The notes under the pieces: model-generated
Seen by the model: the letters and a program-made list of their open reading frames with translations, nothing else
Databases searched by the model: none
Told to the model about the DNA's origin: nothing
Shown: in pieces, positions 29,317 to 37,555 of the stretch
How the letters are laid out: the number at the start of each line of letters is the position of its first letter
Position numbering within the stretch: position 1 is the first letter of the stretch
Assembly (NCBI RefSeq): GCF_030490285.1
Contig: NZ_CP129884.1
Location: 186,001 to 250,000 of the forward strand
Reading direction: 5' to 3'
Length of the DNA: 64,000 nt
From: Methylomonas montana
Lineage (GTDB): Bacteria > Pseudomonadota > Gammaproteobacteria > Methylococcales > Methylomonadaceae
Translations under genes and position numbers: made by a program

Positions 29317-30302
29317 TACGGTACGGCAATTCTGGCGATCAACTCTTTAATCACGTGATCAGGGGTGATGCCTTCCGCTTCGGCCTCGTAAGACAAAATC
29401 AGGCGGTGGCGCAATACGTCGTAAGCCATATCCTGAATGTCGCCGGGATCGACGAAATCGCGCTGTTGCAGCCAAGCCTTGGCGCGCGCGCAGCGATCCA
29501 GTGCAATACTGGCGCGCGGACTGGCGCCGTATTGGATCCAACCGGCCAAGTCGGCGCCGTAAGCAGCCGGATTGCGGGTGGCCAGCACGATTTGCAGTAA
29601 ATACTGTTCCAGGCTTTCGGCCAGATATAAATCCAGCACTTCGGCGCGCGCCGCAAACACGGTTTGCTGGCTGATTTTCTGGAAAGCATTGCCGGTGTGT
29701 AGCAAGGAGCCCTTGGCTTCGGCGCGGGCCAGATGCAGAATCGCCTGCTCATGCTCGGCATTGGGATAATCGATTTTGACATGCAGCAAAAAACGGTCGA
29801 GTTGCGCTTCCGGCAGCGGATAAGTGCCTTCCTGCTCGATCGGGTTCTGGGTGGCCATCACCATGAATAAAGGGGGCAGCGGATAAGTGGCCTTGCCGAC
29901 CGTGATCTGCCGTTCCGCCATGGCCTCCAGTAGCGCGGCCTGCACCTTGGCCGGGGCGCGGTTGATTTCGTCGGCCAGGATCAGATTGTGGAACAGCGGG
30001 CCTTTTTGAAATTCGAAACTGCCTTGCTGCGGCCGGTAAATCTCGGTGCCGGTCAAATCGGCCGGCAACAGGTCCGGGGTGAATTGCACCCGATGAAAAT
30101 CGGCTTCTATACCCTGGCTAAGTACATTGATGGCCCTGGTTTTCGCCAGACCGGGCGCGCCTTCCACCAGCAGGTGGCCGTCGGCCAGCAAGGCGATCAA
30201 CATCCGTTCGACCAGCACTTCCTGGCCGATGATTTGGGTGTTGATGTGGTCTTTGAGTGGTTGCAGGGCGGTTTGGCTGGGGCTGGGACTTGTCGCAGTC
30301 AT
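29316..30302 (-). CDS. moxR: MoxR-family AAA+ ATPase
   Basis: A 328-residue AAA+ protein. Walker A is VEGAPGLAKT, Walker B is LILADEINRAPAKVQAALLEAMAE, sensor 1 is VMATQNPIEQEGTYPLPEAQLDRF, and sensor 2 is in the C-terminal helical lid near GASPRASIALDR. MoxR ATPases act as chaperones for VWA-domain proteins, and four such or related genes follow on the same strand. Length is normal. The protein begins MTATSPSPSQTALQPLKDHI. Confidence 0.95.
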   Translation of the reverse strand: MTATSPSPSQTALQPLKDHINTQIIGQEVLVERMLIALLADGHLLVEGAPGLAKTRAINVLSQGIEADFHRVQFTPDLLPADLTGTEIYRPQQGSFEFQKGPLFHNLILADEINRAPAKVQAALLEAMAERQITVGKATYPLPPLFMVMATQNPIEQEGTYPLPEAQLDRFLLHVKIDYPNAEHEQAILHLARAEAKGSLLHTGNAFQKISQQTVFAARAEVLDLYLAESLEQYLLQIVLATRNPAAYGADLAGWIQYGASPRASIALDRCARAKAWLQQRDFVDPGDIQDMAYDVLRHRLILSYEAEAEGITPDHVIKELIARIAVP

Positions 30303-30368
30303 GTGTATAAAAAATCCTTATGTTTGAAGGGTCTGTGACTGAGTTGGGCCTTGAAAGTTGCGCGGCGC

Positions 30369-31073
30369 TTAATTTTTGCGTTGCAGGTCTTTCCACTCGC
30401 GATGGGCAATCATGATGTCGACCACTTTTTGCGGATCGTCGGTGACGGTGATCAAGGCTAAATCTTCCTCGGAAATTGTGCCGTATTCCAGCATCTTGGT
30501 TTTCATCCAGCCCATCAGGCCGCTCCAGAAATCGGTGCCGAACAATACCAGCGGAATCGGGTAGATCTTGTGAGTTTGCATCAGCGTCAAGGCTTCGAAG
30601 AACTCGTCCAGTGTGCCGAAACCGCCGGGCATGCAGACATAGCCGATCGAGTAGCGCACGAACATCACCTTACGGACGAAAAAATAGCGAAAATTCAGCG
30701 AAATATTCTGGTACGGATTGGGCTTTTGTTCCATCGGCAATTCGATGTTCAAACCGATAGACGGTTGATCGTGCAGGATGGCGCCTTTGTTGGCGGCTTC
30801 CATCACACCCGGACCGCCACCGCTGATCACCGCAAAACCTTCCTTGCTGAGCATTTCCGCGAGTTCCACGGTTTTTTGATAATAAAAATGCTCGGGCGGC
30901 AAACGCGCCGAACCGAAAATCGAGATGGCGTCGCACAAGCCGGACAATTCGTCGAAGCCTTCGGTAAATTCGCTGATGATCCGAAAAATCCGCCAGGATT
31001 GGTCGCCTTTCAGGTCGTCGATGATGCTGGACGAAGTCGAGCCGTCGCCACGGCGGTTTTTGATACAACTCAT
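30369..31073 (-). CDS. LOG-family protein (TIGR00730 Rossmann fold)
   Basis: A 234-residue protein with the two LOG signatures: SGGGPGVMEAANKGA and CMPGGFGTLDEFFEALT. LOG proteins are cytokinin-activating phosphoribohydrolases in plants; bacterial ones are nucleotide 5'-monophosphate nucleosidases or of unknown role. The N-terminal 40 residues (polar, SSSIIDDLKGDQSWRIFRII) are usual for the longer proteobacterial form. It lies 67 bases downstream of pyrC' on the same strand and may share its transcript, but this is not certain. Confidence 0.88.
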   Translation of the reverse strand: MSCIKNRRGDGSTSSSIIDDLKGDQSWRIFRIISEFTEGFDELSGLCDAISIFGSARLPPEHFYYQKTVELAEMLSKEGFAVISGGGPGVMEAANKGAILHDQPSIGLNIELPMEQKPNPYQNISLNFRYFFVRKVMFVRYSIGYVCMPGGFGTLDEFFEALTLMQTHKIYPIPLVLFGTDFWSGLMGWMKTKMLEYGTISEEDLALITVTDDPQKVVDIMIAHREWKDLQRKN

Positions 31074-31140
31074 GGTTTATTCCTTAACGAGCATGCGATG
31101 CTCTATGCACAGAGCTTGATGGCGGGCAATCCAAACTTGT

Positions 31141-32430
31141 TCACGACGCCTCCGCCAAACGATAAACAACGTTGCCGGCCAGCAAGGTATGGGTCACCCG
31201 ACCGGTCAGGGTTTGCTGCCAATAGGGCGTGTTGCAACCGGCGCTGTGCCAGGTGGCGCGGTTGACTTGCCAGTTGGCGCGAGGATCGAAAATGCAGACA
31301 TCGGCGTTAAAACCCGGCGTCAACGCCCCGCTGGTCAGGCCCAGAATTTGCGCCGGTTTACAGCTCAGCGCCGCGATGACTTGCGACAGTCCGATGCGAT
31401 GTTGTTCAGTGAGCGCCAAGCTGAGCGGGAGTAAGGTTTCCAATGAGGCTATGCCGGGCTCGGTTTCCGGAAACGCACCGAGTTTGGCGTCCAGATCGTG
31501 CGGTTGGTGATCGGAACAAATCGCGTCCAGGGTGCCGTTAACCAGACCTTCGCGTAAATACTGGCGGTCGATGGTGCTGCGTAGCGGCGGTATTACGTGG
31601 TAGTTGCTGTCGAACGGGGTAATGTCGTTCTCGGTCAAATGCAGCTGATGAATCGCAACATCAGCCGTGACATTCAAACCGTATTTCTTGGCCTGCTGCA
31701 ATTTAATGACCGATTGTTTGCAACTGACCTGACTGATATGTACGCGGCAACCGGTCAATTCCGCCAGTTCCAGGCATTGGGCCAAGGCAATCGATTCAGC
31801 GGCTTCCGGTATCCCAGGCAAACCGTAACGGCTGGCGACTGCGCCTTCGTGGGCGCAACCCTTGCCGGACAAGGCTGCTTCATTGGCGCGGAACATCAGC
31901 AATAAATCATGGCTGCTGGCGTACTCCATTGCCCGCCGCAAAATCAACAGGTTGCCGAGCGGTTCGCTGGCATTGCTGACGGCAATGCAGCCAGCCTGCT
32001 TCAACGCGAACATCGCACTGAGTTCGTTACCGGCAAGACGTTGGGTCAATGCGCCTATGCTGTGGATTTGCGGGTAATTGGCCTTTTCGGCCTTGTCCTT
32101 GATGAACTCGACCACCGCCGGGCTATCGATGCAGGGCTTGGTGTCGGGCGGCAGACACAGCGAGGTGACGCCGGCGCTGAGTGCGGCGCGGGTTTCCGAT
32201 TGAATGTTGCCTTTTTGGGTATGGCCGGGCTCGCGCAAGCGTACGCTGAGATCGATGAAGCCGGGACAAACGATTTGGTTGGTGGCGTCGATAATTTGCT
32301 CGGCCGTGAAATCGGCCGCCTGCTCCAGTACCGAGACGATCTTGCCGTCGGCAATACAGACAGTGCCGATGGCGTCGACGTTGTTGGCTGGATCGATGAC
32401 GCGGCCGTTTTTAATCAAAATTTTGCTCAT
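31141..32430 (-). CDS. pyrC': Dihydroorotase-like protein PyrC' lacking the HxH metal site
   Basis: A 429-residue amidohydrolase of the type I dihydroorotase class. Where active enzymes read DLHVHLREPG, this one reads DLSVRLREPG: the two zinc histidines are S62 and R64. Later metal-site positions (VHISQVS, IHQLHLTEND, CSDHQPHDL) are partly kept. Such inactive homologues are known as PyrC' or PyrX in pseudomonads, where six subunits form a dodecamer with PyrB and are needed for aspartate transcarbamoylase activity. The neighbouring pyrB and pyrR support this. A functional dihydroorotase should be elsewhere in the genome. Confidence 0.93.
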   Translation of the reverse strand: MSKILIKNGRVIDPANNVDAIGTVCIADGKIVSVLEQAADFTAEQIIDATNQIVCPGFIDLSVRLREPGHTQKGNIQSETRAALSAGVTSLCLPPDTKPCIDSPAVVEFIKDKAEKANYPQIHSIGALTQRLAGNELSAMFALKQAGCIAVSNASEPLGNLLILRRAMEYASSHDLLLMFRANEAALSGKGCAHEGAVASRYGLPGIPEAAESIALAQCLELAELTGCRVHISQVSCKQSVIKLQQAKKYGLNVTADVAIHQLHLTENDITPFDSNYHVIPPLRSTIDRQYLREGLVNGTLDAICSDHQPHDLDAKLGAFPETEPGIASLETLLPLSLALTEQHRIGLSQVIAALSCKPAQILGLTSGALTPGFNADVCIFDPRANWQVNRATWHSAGCNTPYWQQTLTGRVTHTLLAGNVVYRLAEAS

Positions 32431-32518
32431 GACGCACCTCCGTGTGCGTCACCCTTACGGGCCGCCGCTGGCGGTGCAAAATTGCTGTCCTGAAATTTTG
32501 TCATGCCGCACCTCCCTG
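32417..32518 (-). repeat. Duplicated translation start region of pyrC'
   Basis: Read on the minus strand, GGAGGTGCGGCATGA (around 32515-32501) followed by CAAAATTT is repeated about 74 bases later as GGAGGTGCGTCATGA (around 32441-32427) followed by GCAAAATTT. This looks like a tandem duplication of a Shine-Dalgarno box plus start codon and first codons. It generates the short ORF between pyrB and pyrC'. Confidence 0.7.
32427..32504 (-). CDS. 25-codon coupling ORF between pyrB and pyrC'
   Basis: A short frame encoding [20 protein letters not shown] and five further residues. Its ATG overlaps the pyrB stop (ATGA) and its stop overlaps the pyrC' start (ATGA). A GGAGGT box precedes its ATG by six bases, and a second GGAGGT inside it serves pyrC'. 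The two start regions are near copies. It may be a translational coupler rather than a functional peptide. Confidence 0.4.
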   Translation of the reverse strand: MTKFQDSNFAPPAAARKGDAHGGAS

Positions 32519-33466
32519 GCTGTGCATGGCCATCGACATGATCGCCATCCTGACCGCGACGCCGTTGCTGACTTGTTGCAGGATCACCGATTGCGGGCCG
32601 TCGGCGACGCTGGAGGCGATTTCCACGCCTCGGTTGATCGGCCCAGGATGCATCACGATGGCATCTGGCTTGGCGCGTTTCAGCTTGGCTTCGGTCAGGC
32701 CAAAGCAGCGGAAAAACTCGCTCTCGCTGGGCAGAAACGCCGAGTTCATGCGTTCTTTTTGCAAACGCAGCATGATGACCACATCCACATCGGTTAAACC
32801 TTCGTCCATATCGTGTAGGGGTGTCACGCCCATGGTTTTCACTTGTGCCGGCAGCAGCGTCTTCGGGGCGATCACCCTCACTTCGGCAACGCCCAATGCG
32901 TTTAAAGCTAAAATCTGCGAACGTGCCACCCGCGAGTGGAGGATGTCGCCGACGATGGCCACTTTCAGACTCTCGAATTGTTTTTTATGCTGGCGGATCG
33001 TGAACATATCCAGCATGGCCTGGGTCGGGTGGGCATGCTGACCGTCGCCGGCATTGATCACGCTGATGTGCGGCGCGGTATGCTGGGCAATGAAATGGGC
33101 GGCGCCGCTCAGTGCATGCCTGACCACGAACATATCGACATGCATCGCTTCCAGATTATGGATGGTATCCAATAGGCTTTCGCCTTTGGAGGTGGCGGAA
33201 GTGGCGATGTTCATGCTAAGCACGTCTGCCGACAGCCGGGTGGCTGCCAGTTCGAAGGTGGTGCGGGTGCGGGTGCTGTTCTCGAAAAACAGGTTGACGA
33301 TGGTCTTGCCGCGCAACAGCGGCACTTTCTTGACCTGATGTTCGGACATGCCGGCAAACGATTCGGCGGTATCCAATATCTCGGTGAGCAGTTCTTTATC
33401 CAGACCTTCGATAGTCAGGAAATGCTTGAGCTTGCCTTGCTCGGTCAGCTGAATATGCCGGGTCAT
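32501..33466 (-). CDS. pyrB: Aspartate carbamoyltransferase catalytic subunit PyrB
   Basis: A 321-residue transcarbamoylase that makes N-carbamoyl-aspartate. The carbamoyl phosphate motif is [13 protein letters not shown], followed by [29 protein letters not shown] and the aspartate-side loop MRLQKERM; the late [11 protein letters not shown] is also conserved. It belongs to the class that pairs with a PyrC-like partner and no PyrI. The start overlaps the pyrR stop as ATGA, so pyrR, pyrB and pyrC' are translationally coupled. Confidence 0.96.
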   Translation of the reverse strand: MTRHIQLTEQGKLKHFLTIEGLDKELLTEILDTAESFAGMSEHQVKKVPLLRGKTIVNLFFENSTRTRTTFELAATRLSADVLSMNIATSATSKGESLLDTIHNLEAMHVDMFVVRHALSGAAHFIAQHTAPHISVINAGDGQHAHPTQAMLDMFTIRQHKKQFESLKVAIVGDILHSRVARSQILALNALGVAEVRVIAPKTLLPAQVKTMGVTPLHDMDEGLTDVDVVIMLRLQKERMNSAFLPSESEFFRCFGLTEAKLKRAKPDAIVMHPGPINRGVEIASSVADGPQSVILQQVSNGVAVRMAIMSMAMHSQGGAA

Positions 33467-33984
33467 GCCGCCACCACTTGCGGAGATTGGATCTCGATGC
33501 CCAAAGGATCGGGTCCGGTGAGTTTGATACGTTGGTCGCCGGCCAAATCGATGCGGATGCCGTGGCAGTCGGGTTGGAGTGGAATTTGCCGGCCGTTGCG
33601 TTCAATCAATACCGCCAGCACCACTTGGCTGGGGCGGCCGTAGTCGAAAATCTCGTTGAGCGCGGCGCGAATGGTGCGGCCGGTGTAAAACACGTCATCG
33701 ATCAGAATGATGTCGCGGCCTTCCAGATGCGGTGGCAGTTCGCTGGTCTTGACCTTGGGATGCATGCCGATTTGCGAAAAATCGTCTCGGTAAAAAGTGA
33801 TGTCCAGTAAACCCAACGCTTCAGTGATTCCCAGGCGTTGGTGCATATGGCGGGCGATCCAGGCGCCGCCGCTATGAATGCCGATCAGTAAAGGGCTATG
33901 TAATTTTCTATCGACAATCTGCTGGCGAATCGCCGATTCCAGGTTGTCGAGCAGGATGTCGATGTTGAGTGAGGCGGTTGGCAT
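33463..33984 (-). CDS. pyrR: PyrR bifunctional pyrimidine regulator/uracil phosphoribosyltransferase
   Basis: A 173-residue phosphoribosyltransferase-fold protein. The PRPP-binding motif is [39 protein letters not shown] and the [13 protein letters not shown] region match PyrR. In Gram-positive bacteria PyrR attenuates pyr mRNA; in gammaproteobacteria its regulatory role is less clear. No obvious PyrR-binding anti-antiterminator was identified in the 100 bases upstream. Confidence 0.92.
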   Translation of the reverse strand: MPTASLNIDILLDNLESAIRQQIVDRKLHSPLLIGIHSGGAWIARHMHQRLGITEALGLLDITFYRDDFSQIGMHPKVKTSELPPHLEGRDIILIDDVFYTGRTIRAALNEIFDYGRPSQVVLAVLIERNGRQIPLQPDCHGIRIDLAGDQRIKLTGPDPLGIEIQSPQVVAA

Positions 33985-34085
33985 GTCGAGTAACAGTTTG
34001 CAGTCTTGTTTTTGGTATAAAGTTCAGAGGCCAGGCGAAACAGGCAAGAGGAAGGGATTATCGCCCTAAACTATCTGTCGTCTTT

Positions 34086-34532
34086 TTATTTATCAAACCA
34101 ACTTTGCAGAATTAACTGGGCGGCAAGTTGATCTTGTACGGCCCATAGTTTAGCAGCGCTGACTTTTAGGTCGTCGAACAGCATTTGTTTGGCGGCGAAC
34201 GTGGTTAGGGTTTCGTCGACTTGATGCACCGGCAGATTGTATCGGCCATTCAGTTGCCGGCAGAATTTTTGCATTCTGGGCGTGACAATATTGTCGGAGC
34301 CGTCGTCTTGCCGAGAGATGCCGACCACCAAGCCGATGGGCCGCCACTCGTCGATTAGCTGGCCGATTTTTTGCCAGTCGGGGGTTTGGTTCAGCGAGCG
34401 GATGGTTTGTAGCGGGCTGGCGATGCCGGTATCGGCGTAACCGACCGCGACGCCGATTTTCTTGTTGCCGAAATCGAAACCCAGATAGGCATCGCCGCGG
34501 AATTTTGCCGCCAGCGGATCGGCCTTAACCAT
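34086..34532 (-). CDS. ruvX: Putative pre-16S rRNA nuclease / Holliday junction resolvase-like YqgF
   Basis: A 148-residue RNase H-fold protein with GFDFGNKKIGVAVG (the first catalytic Asp), LVVGISRQDDGS and the late VDETLTTFAAKQML motif, all YqgF signatures. It matures the 5' end of 16S rRNA. Its start overlaps the 3' end of yqgE by eight bases, a pairing seen across gammaproteobacteria. A gap of about 100 bases separates it from pyrR. Confidence 0.92.
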   Translation of the reverse strand: MVKADPLAAKFRGDAYLGFDFGNKKIGVAVGYADTGIASPLQTIRSLNQTPDWQKIGQLIDEWRPIGLVVGISRQDDGSDNIVTPRMQKFCRQLNGRYNLPVHQVDETLTTFAAKQMLFDDLKVSAAKLWAVQDQLAAQLILQSWFDK

Positions 34533-35091
34533 GGCCCGCAGGTGTGGTCAATCGATTGATGTCGATACCCAGTTGGCCGGCTGCCGCGTTCCAGCGCTGG
34601 CTGATCGGTGTCTCGTAGAGTATCGCTTCGCCGCAAGGCGTGTTAAGCCAGGCGTTTTCGACCATTTCCTTTTCCAGTTGGCCGCTGCCCCAACCGGCAT
34701 AGCCGAGCGCGATCAAATAGTGGTTGGGGCCCTTGCCTTCGGCGATAGCCTCCAGAATGTCGCGAGAACTGGTCAGCGTGATATTGTCGGCGGTGCTGAT
34801 GCTGGAGTCCCAGCGCTGCTCGCAGTGATCGTGGATCACGAAGCCGCGTTCCTGCTGCACCGGGCCGCCAGCGAATACCGGGGTTTCCAGCACGTTTTCC
34901 AGCTCGGTTTTGATGCCCATTTGCTCGAAAATATCGCGCAGTTTCATGCCGGTCGGCCGGTTGATGACGATGCCGAGCGCACCTTCTTCGTTGTGCTGGC
35001 ACAGATAAGTAACGGTGTGAAAGAAATGCGGGTCTGCCAAGCCGGGCATCGCAATCAAAAACTGGTTATTTAAATAAGTTACGTCTGTCAT
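34525..35091 (-). CDS. yqgE: YqgE/AlgH family protein
   Basis: A 188-residue protein beginning NQFLIAMPGLADPHFFHTVTYLC, with GALGIVINRPTGMKLRDIFEQ, PVFAGGPVQQERGFVIHD and ALGYAGWGSGQLEKE, all diagnostic of the YqgE/AlgH family. Function is unknown; the Pseudomonas member is named for an alginate link. Located between tonB and ruvX as in Pseudomonas, probably in one transcript. Confidence 0.93.
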   Translation of the reverse strand: MTDVTYLNNQFLIAMPGLADPHFFHTVTYLCQHNEEGALGIVINRPTGMKLRDIFEQMGIKTELENVLETPVFAGGPVQQERGFVIHDHCEQRWDSSISTADNITLTSSRDILEAIAEGKGPNHYLIALGYAGWGSGQLEKEMVENAWLNTPCGEAILYETPISQRWNAAAGQLGIDINRLTTPAGHG

Positions 35092-35107
35092 TGGAGTACG
35101 GTAAGGG

Positions 35108-36001
35108 CTAGCGGGCAGTCATGCCGGTTTCGTCTGAGAATTTCCAGACCCTGGTAATCACCAAAACGTTCACTTCTCGCAACAAGTCATCGGGTAGCGC
35201 GGCAAATGGCGCACTCATCTTCACAATACGTTTAGCGGCTTCGTCCAACGCGGTATTGCCGGAGGACTTGACGATACGCATGCTGTAAATACTGCCATCG
35301 GCGTTGATGCCGACGTCCAGGGTCAAGGCTTGCGAAACGCCTTTTTTGCGCGCGGCCTCAGGATAGTTCAGATTACCGGTCCGCTCAACCTTGTCCTCCC
35401 AATCCTTAACGTATTGTGCCGCCAAATATTTATGGGTGCTGATCGAGTTGACGAATTTGATCTTGGTGTCCTGCGAACTTTGTTGGCTATTGCGGATACG
35501 TTCGCCAAGTTGGGAGATTTGTTGTTGCAGGGCTTCCGGCGATAACTTGGGGGCGGATTCCTGAACTTCAACGGCTTCCTGTAATTCTACGGGTTGTTCG
35601 GGTTCGGCCACCACTTTAACGGGAGCCTTGGCTTGGGTAAGAATTTTCTCGGTGACCGGTTTGGCTTGCGCCGCGACTGGCTGAGGCACGACTTTTTTTA
35701 CTGGCGGACTGAGCTGTTGCTCCTGGCTCGCCAGCTTTTGCTGGGGCGGTTCCGGTTTGTGCGTTTCCGCGCCGGCGCCGATCTGATGTTCGGCGGCTAG
35801 ATATTTCGCTTCTTTGGGCGCCTTTTTGACTGGCGCGTGGGCGACGGTGATCTCGATCGAACGGTTGGCCTTGGGTGGCCGCGGCGCGGTGAAGTTGATA
35901 CCCAGCAAAATAAACACATGCACGACCGCAGCCAAGAACAGAGCGGTTAACAACGAATCGCCCTGCGATAGCGGAGTAGGTGTCAATTCCGGTGCATGCA
36001 T
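35108..36001 (-). CDS. tonB: TonB-family energy transducer
   Basis: A 297-residue protein: one N-terminal membrane helix (LLTALFLAAVVHVFILLGINF), a long Pro/Lys/Glu-rich periplasmic linker, a coiled-coil-like stretch (EALQQQISQLGERIRNSQQ), and a C-terminal TonB domain with YPEAARKKGVSQALTLDVGI and IVKSSGNTALDEAA. It transmits proton-motive force to outer-membrane receptors. No exbB/exbD is adjacent. Two bases separate its start from the gshB stop; this gshB-tonB pairing is known from pseudomonads. Confidence 0.92.
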   Translation of the reverse strand: MHAPELTPTPLSQGDSLLTALFLAAVVHVFILLGINFTAPRPPKANRSIEITVAHAPVKKAPKEAKYLAAEHQIGAGAETHKPEPPQQKLASQEQQLSPPVKKVVPQPVAAQAKPVTEKILTQAKAPVKVVAEPEQPVELQEAVEVQESAPKLSPEALQQQISQLGERIRNSQQSSQDTKIKFVNSISTHKYLAAQYVKDWEDKVERTGNLNYPEAARKKGVSQALTLDVGINADGSIYSMRIVKSSGNTALDEAAKRIVKMSAPFAALPDDLLREVNVLVITRVWKFSDETGMTAR

Positions 36002-36002
36002 A

Positions 36003-36953
36003 TTAGGCGTGTAGCTTGGCGGCGATGTGGTCCATTAATTGGGCGCTGATATTAATACCGAACTGCTTATCCAGTTCCTGTACGCAAGTCGGGCTGGTGA
36101 CGTTAACTTCGGTAAGATAATCGCCGATCACATCCAGGCCGACGAATATCAAACCTTTTTCGCGCAGGGTCGGGCCGACTTGTTCGGCGATCCAGCGGTC
36201 CCGTTCGCTCAATTCGCGGCCTTCGCCGCGCCCGCCGGCGGCCAGATTGCCGCGGCTTTCGCCGCTGGCTGGAATCCGCGCCAGGCAATAAGGCACTGGC
36301 TCGCCGTTGACCACCAGGATGCGCTTGTCGCCGTCTTTCACGGCTGGCAAATATTTCTGTGCCATGATGAAGCTGGTGCCGTGCTGGGTCATGGTTTCCA
36401 GGATCACGCTGAGGTTGGGGTCGTTTTCGCGAACGTAAAAGATCGATGCGCCGCCCATGCCATCCAGCGGCTTGAGGATGATTTCCTTGTGTTCTTGTAG
36501 AAAGTCGCGGATTTTTTGCGGATCTCTGGCCACCAGCGTGTCGGTGCAGCATTGCGGAAACCAGGCGGTGAACATTTTTTCGTTGGCGTCGCGCAGCGAT
36601 TGCGGCTTATTGACCACGTAAACGCCTTGGCGCTCGGCCTGCTCCAGCATATAGGTGGCGTAAATATATTCCTGGTTGAAAGGCGGGTCCTTGCGCATGA
36701 TGATCGCATCGAGCTCGGCCAGCGGAATTTGCTGCTCGCCGAGAAAACGGTGCCATTGCTTTTCGTCGCGTTGCACTTCCAGCAAGCGCGTGCGGGCGTA
36801 AGCGCCGCCGTTGTGCATAAACAGGTCAGACAGTTCCATGTAATGCAATTCCCAACCGCGCGCCTGGGCTTCCAGTAGCATCGCGAAACTGGTGTCTTTT
36901 TTGATGTTGATTTGGTCGATGGGGTCCATGACCATGCCGAGTTTGATAGCCAT
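36003..36953 (-). CDS. gshB: Glutathione synthetase
   Basis: A 316-residue ATP-grasp enzyme joining gamma-glutamylcysteine and glycine. The ATG at 36953 with an AGGAC box gives MAIKLGMVMDPIDQINIKKD, the usual N terminus, and a length equal to the E. coli enzyme; an upstream in-frame start lies in a less likely leader. Motifs: IMRKDPPFNQEYIYATYMLE, KPLDGMGGASIFYV and the metal/ATP site GLDVIGDYLTEVNVTSPTC. First gene of the probable gshB-tonB-yqgE-ruvX transcript; divergent from rpmB. Confidence 0.96.
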   Translation of the reverse strand: MAIKLGMVMDPIDQINIKKDTSFAMLLEAQARGWELHYMELSDLFMHNGGAYARTRLLEVQRDEKQWHRFLGEQQIPLAELDAIIMRKDPPFNQEYIYATYMLEQAERQGVYVVNKPQSLRDANEKMFTAWFPQCCTDTLVARDPQKIRDFLQEHKEIILKPLDGMGGASIFYVRENDPNLSVILETMTQHGTSFIMAQKYLPAVKDGDKRILVVNGEPVPYCLARIPASGESRGNLAAGGRGEGRELSERDRWIAEQVGPTLREKGLIFVGLDVIGDYLTEVNVTSPTCVQELDKQFGINISAQLMDHIAAKLHA

Positions 36954-37023
36954 TAAAGTCCTGTAATATCCGAAGCAAGTGGAAATAAAAGCGATTTTAT
37001 CAAATTTATTTTCCAGGCTGTTG

Positions 37024-37052
37024 TTTACCAACAAAAGTTTTTTTGATATAAA
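37024..37052 (+). promoter_or_regulatory. Candidate sigma-70 promoter of rpmB-rpmG
   Basis: TTTACC at 37024-37029 and TATAAA at 37047-37052 are separated by exactly 17 bases, and the start codon of rpmB is 41 bases downstream. A run of seven T lies in the spacer. No better match was seen between gshB and rpmB. Prediction by eye only. Confidence 0.45.
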
Positions 37053-37092
37053 GCGCGGCTATTTTGAATTAAAAGCTCGCATTGAGGTAGTC

Positions 37093-37329
37093 ATGTCCAG
37101 AGTATGCCAAGTAACAGGTAAACGCCCGATCAGCGGGCACAACGTTTCACACGCGATGAACAGAACCAAAAGACGTTTTACGCCTAATCTGCATCACCAC
37201 AGATTTTGGGTGGAAAGCGAAAACCGTTGGGTTCGTTTGAGAGTATCGTCTAAAGGCATGCGTATCATCGACAAAAACGGCATCGATGCCGTATTGGCCG
37301 ATATGCGCAAACGCGGCGAACAATTTTAA
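37093..37329 (+). CDS. rpmB: 50S ribosomal protein L28
   Basis: A 78-residue ribosomal protein beginning [20 protein letters not shown] with the L28 motif [21 protein letters not shown] longer frame starts upstream but the ATG at 37093 gives exactly the family length. rpmG follows 11 bases later, the usual operon. Confidence 0.97.
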   Translation: MSRVCQVTGKRPISGHNVSHAMNRTKRRFTPNLHHHRFWVESENRWVRLRVSSKGMRIIDKNGIDAVLADMRKRGEQF

Positions 37330-37340
37330 GGAGACTGAAA

Positions 37341-37496
37341 ATGCGTGACAAAATCAAACTGGTTTCTAGCGAAGGCACCGGCCATTTCTATACCACCACC
37401 AAAAACAAAAAAACCATGCCTGAAAAAATGGAGATCAAAAAATTTGATCCCGTGGTTCGCAGACATGTAATCTACAAAGAAGCCAAAATCAAATAA
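37341..37496 (+). CDS. rpmG: 50S ribosomal protein L33
   Basis: A 51-residue protein starting [20 protein letters not shown] and ending [12 protein letters not shown]. It is the zinc-free form, lacking the CxxC pairs of zinc-binding L33. An AAGGAG box lies eight bases before the ATG, overlapping the rpmB stop. The pair is the standard rpmBG operon. Confidence 0.97.
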   Translation: MRDKIKLVSSEGTGHFYTTTKNKKTMPEKMEIKKFDPVVRRHVIYKEAKIK

Positions 37497-37530
37497 CTCT
37501 GCGTTATTGATCTGCTTTAAGGCGTTGGCG

Positions 37531-37555
37531 GGCTAGCGGATTTGTCCGGCTAGCC
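37531..37555. terminator. Hairpin between rpmG and a converging gene
   Basis: GGCTAGC at 37531-37537 pairs with GCTAGCC at 37549-37555, with further GGA/TCC pairing in the loop. It lies 35 bases after rpmG and overlaps the last codons of the converging cNMP/rhodanese gene. A bidirectional terminator is plausible, though there is no T run. Confidence 0.4.
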
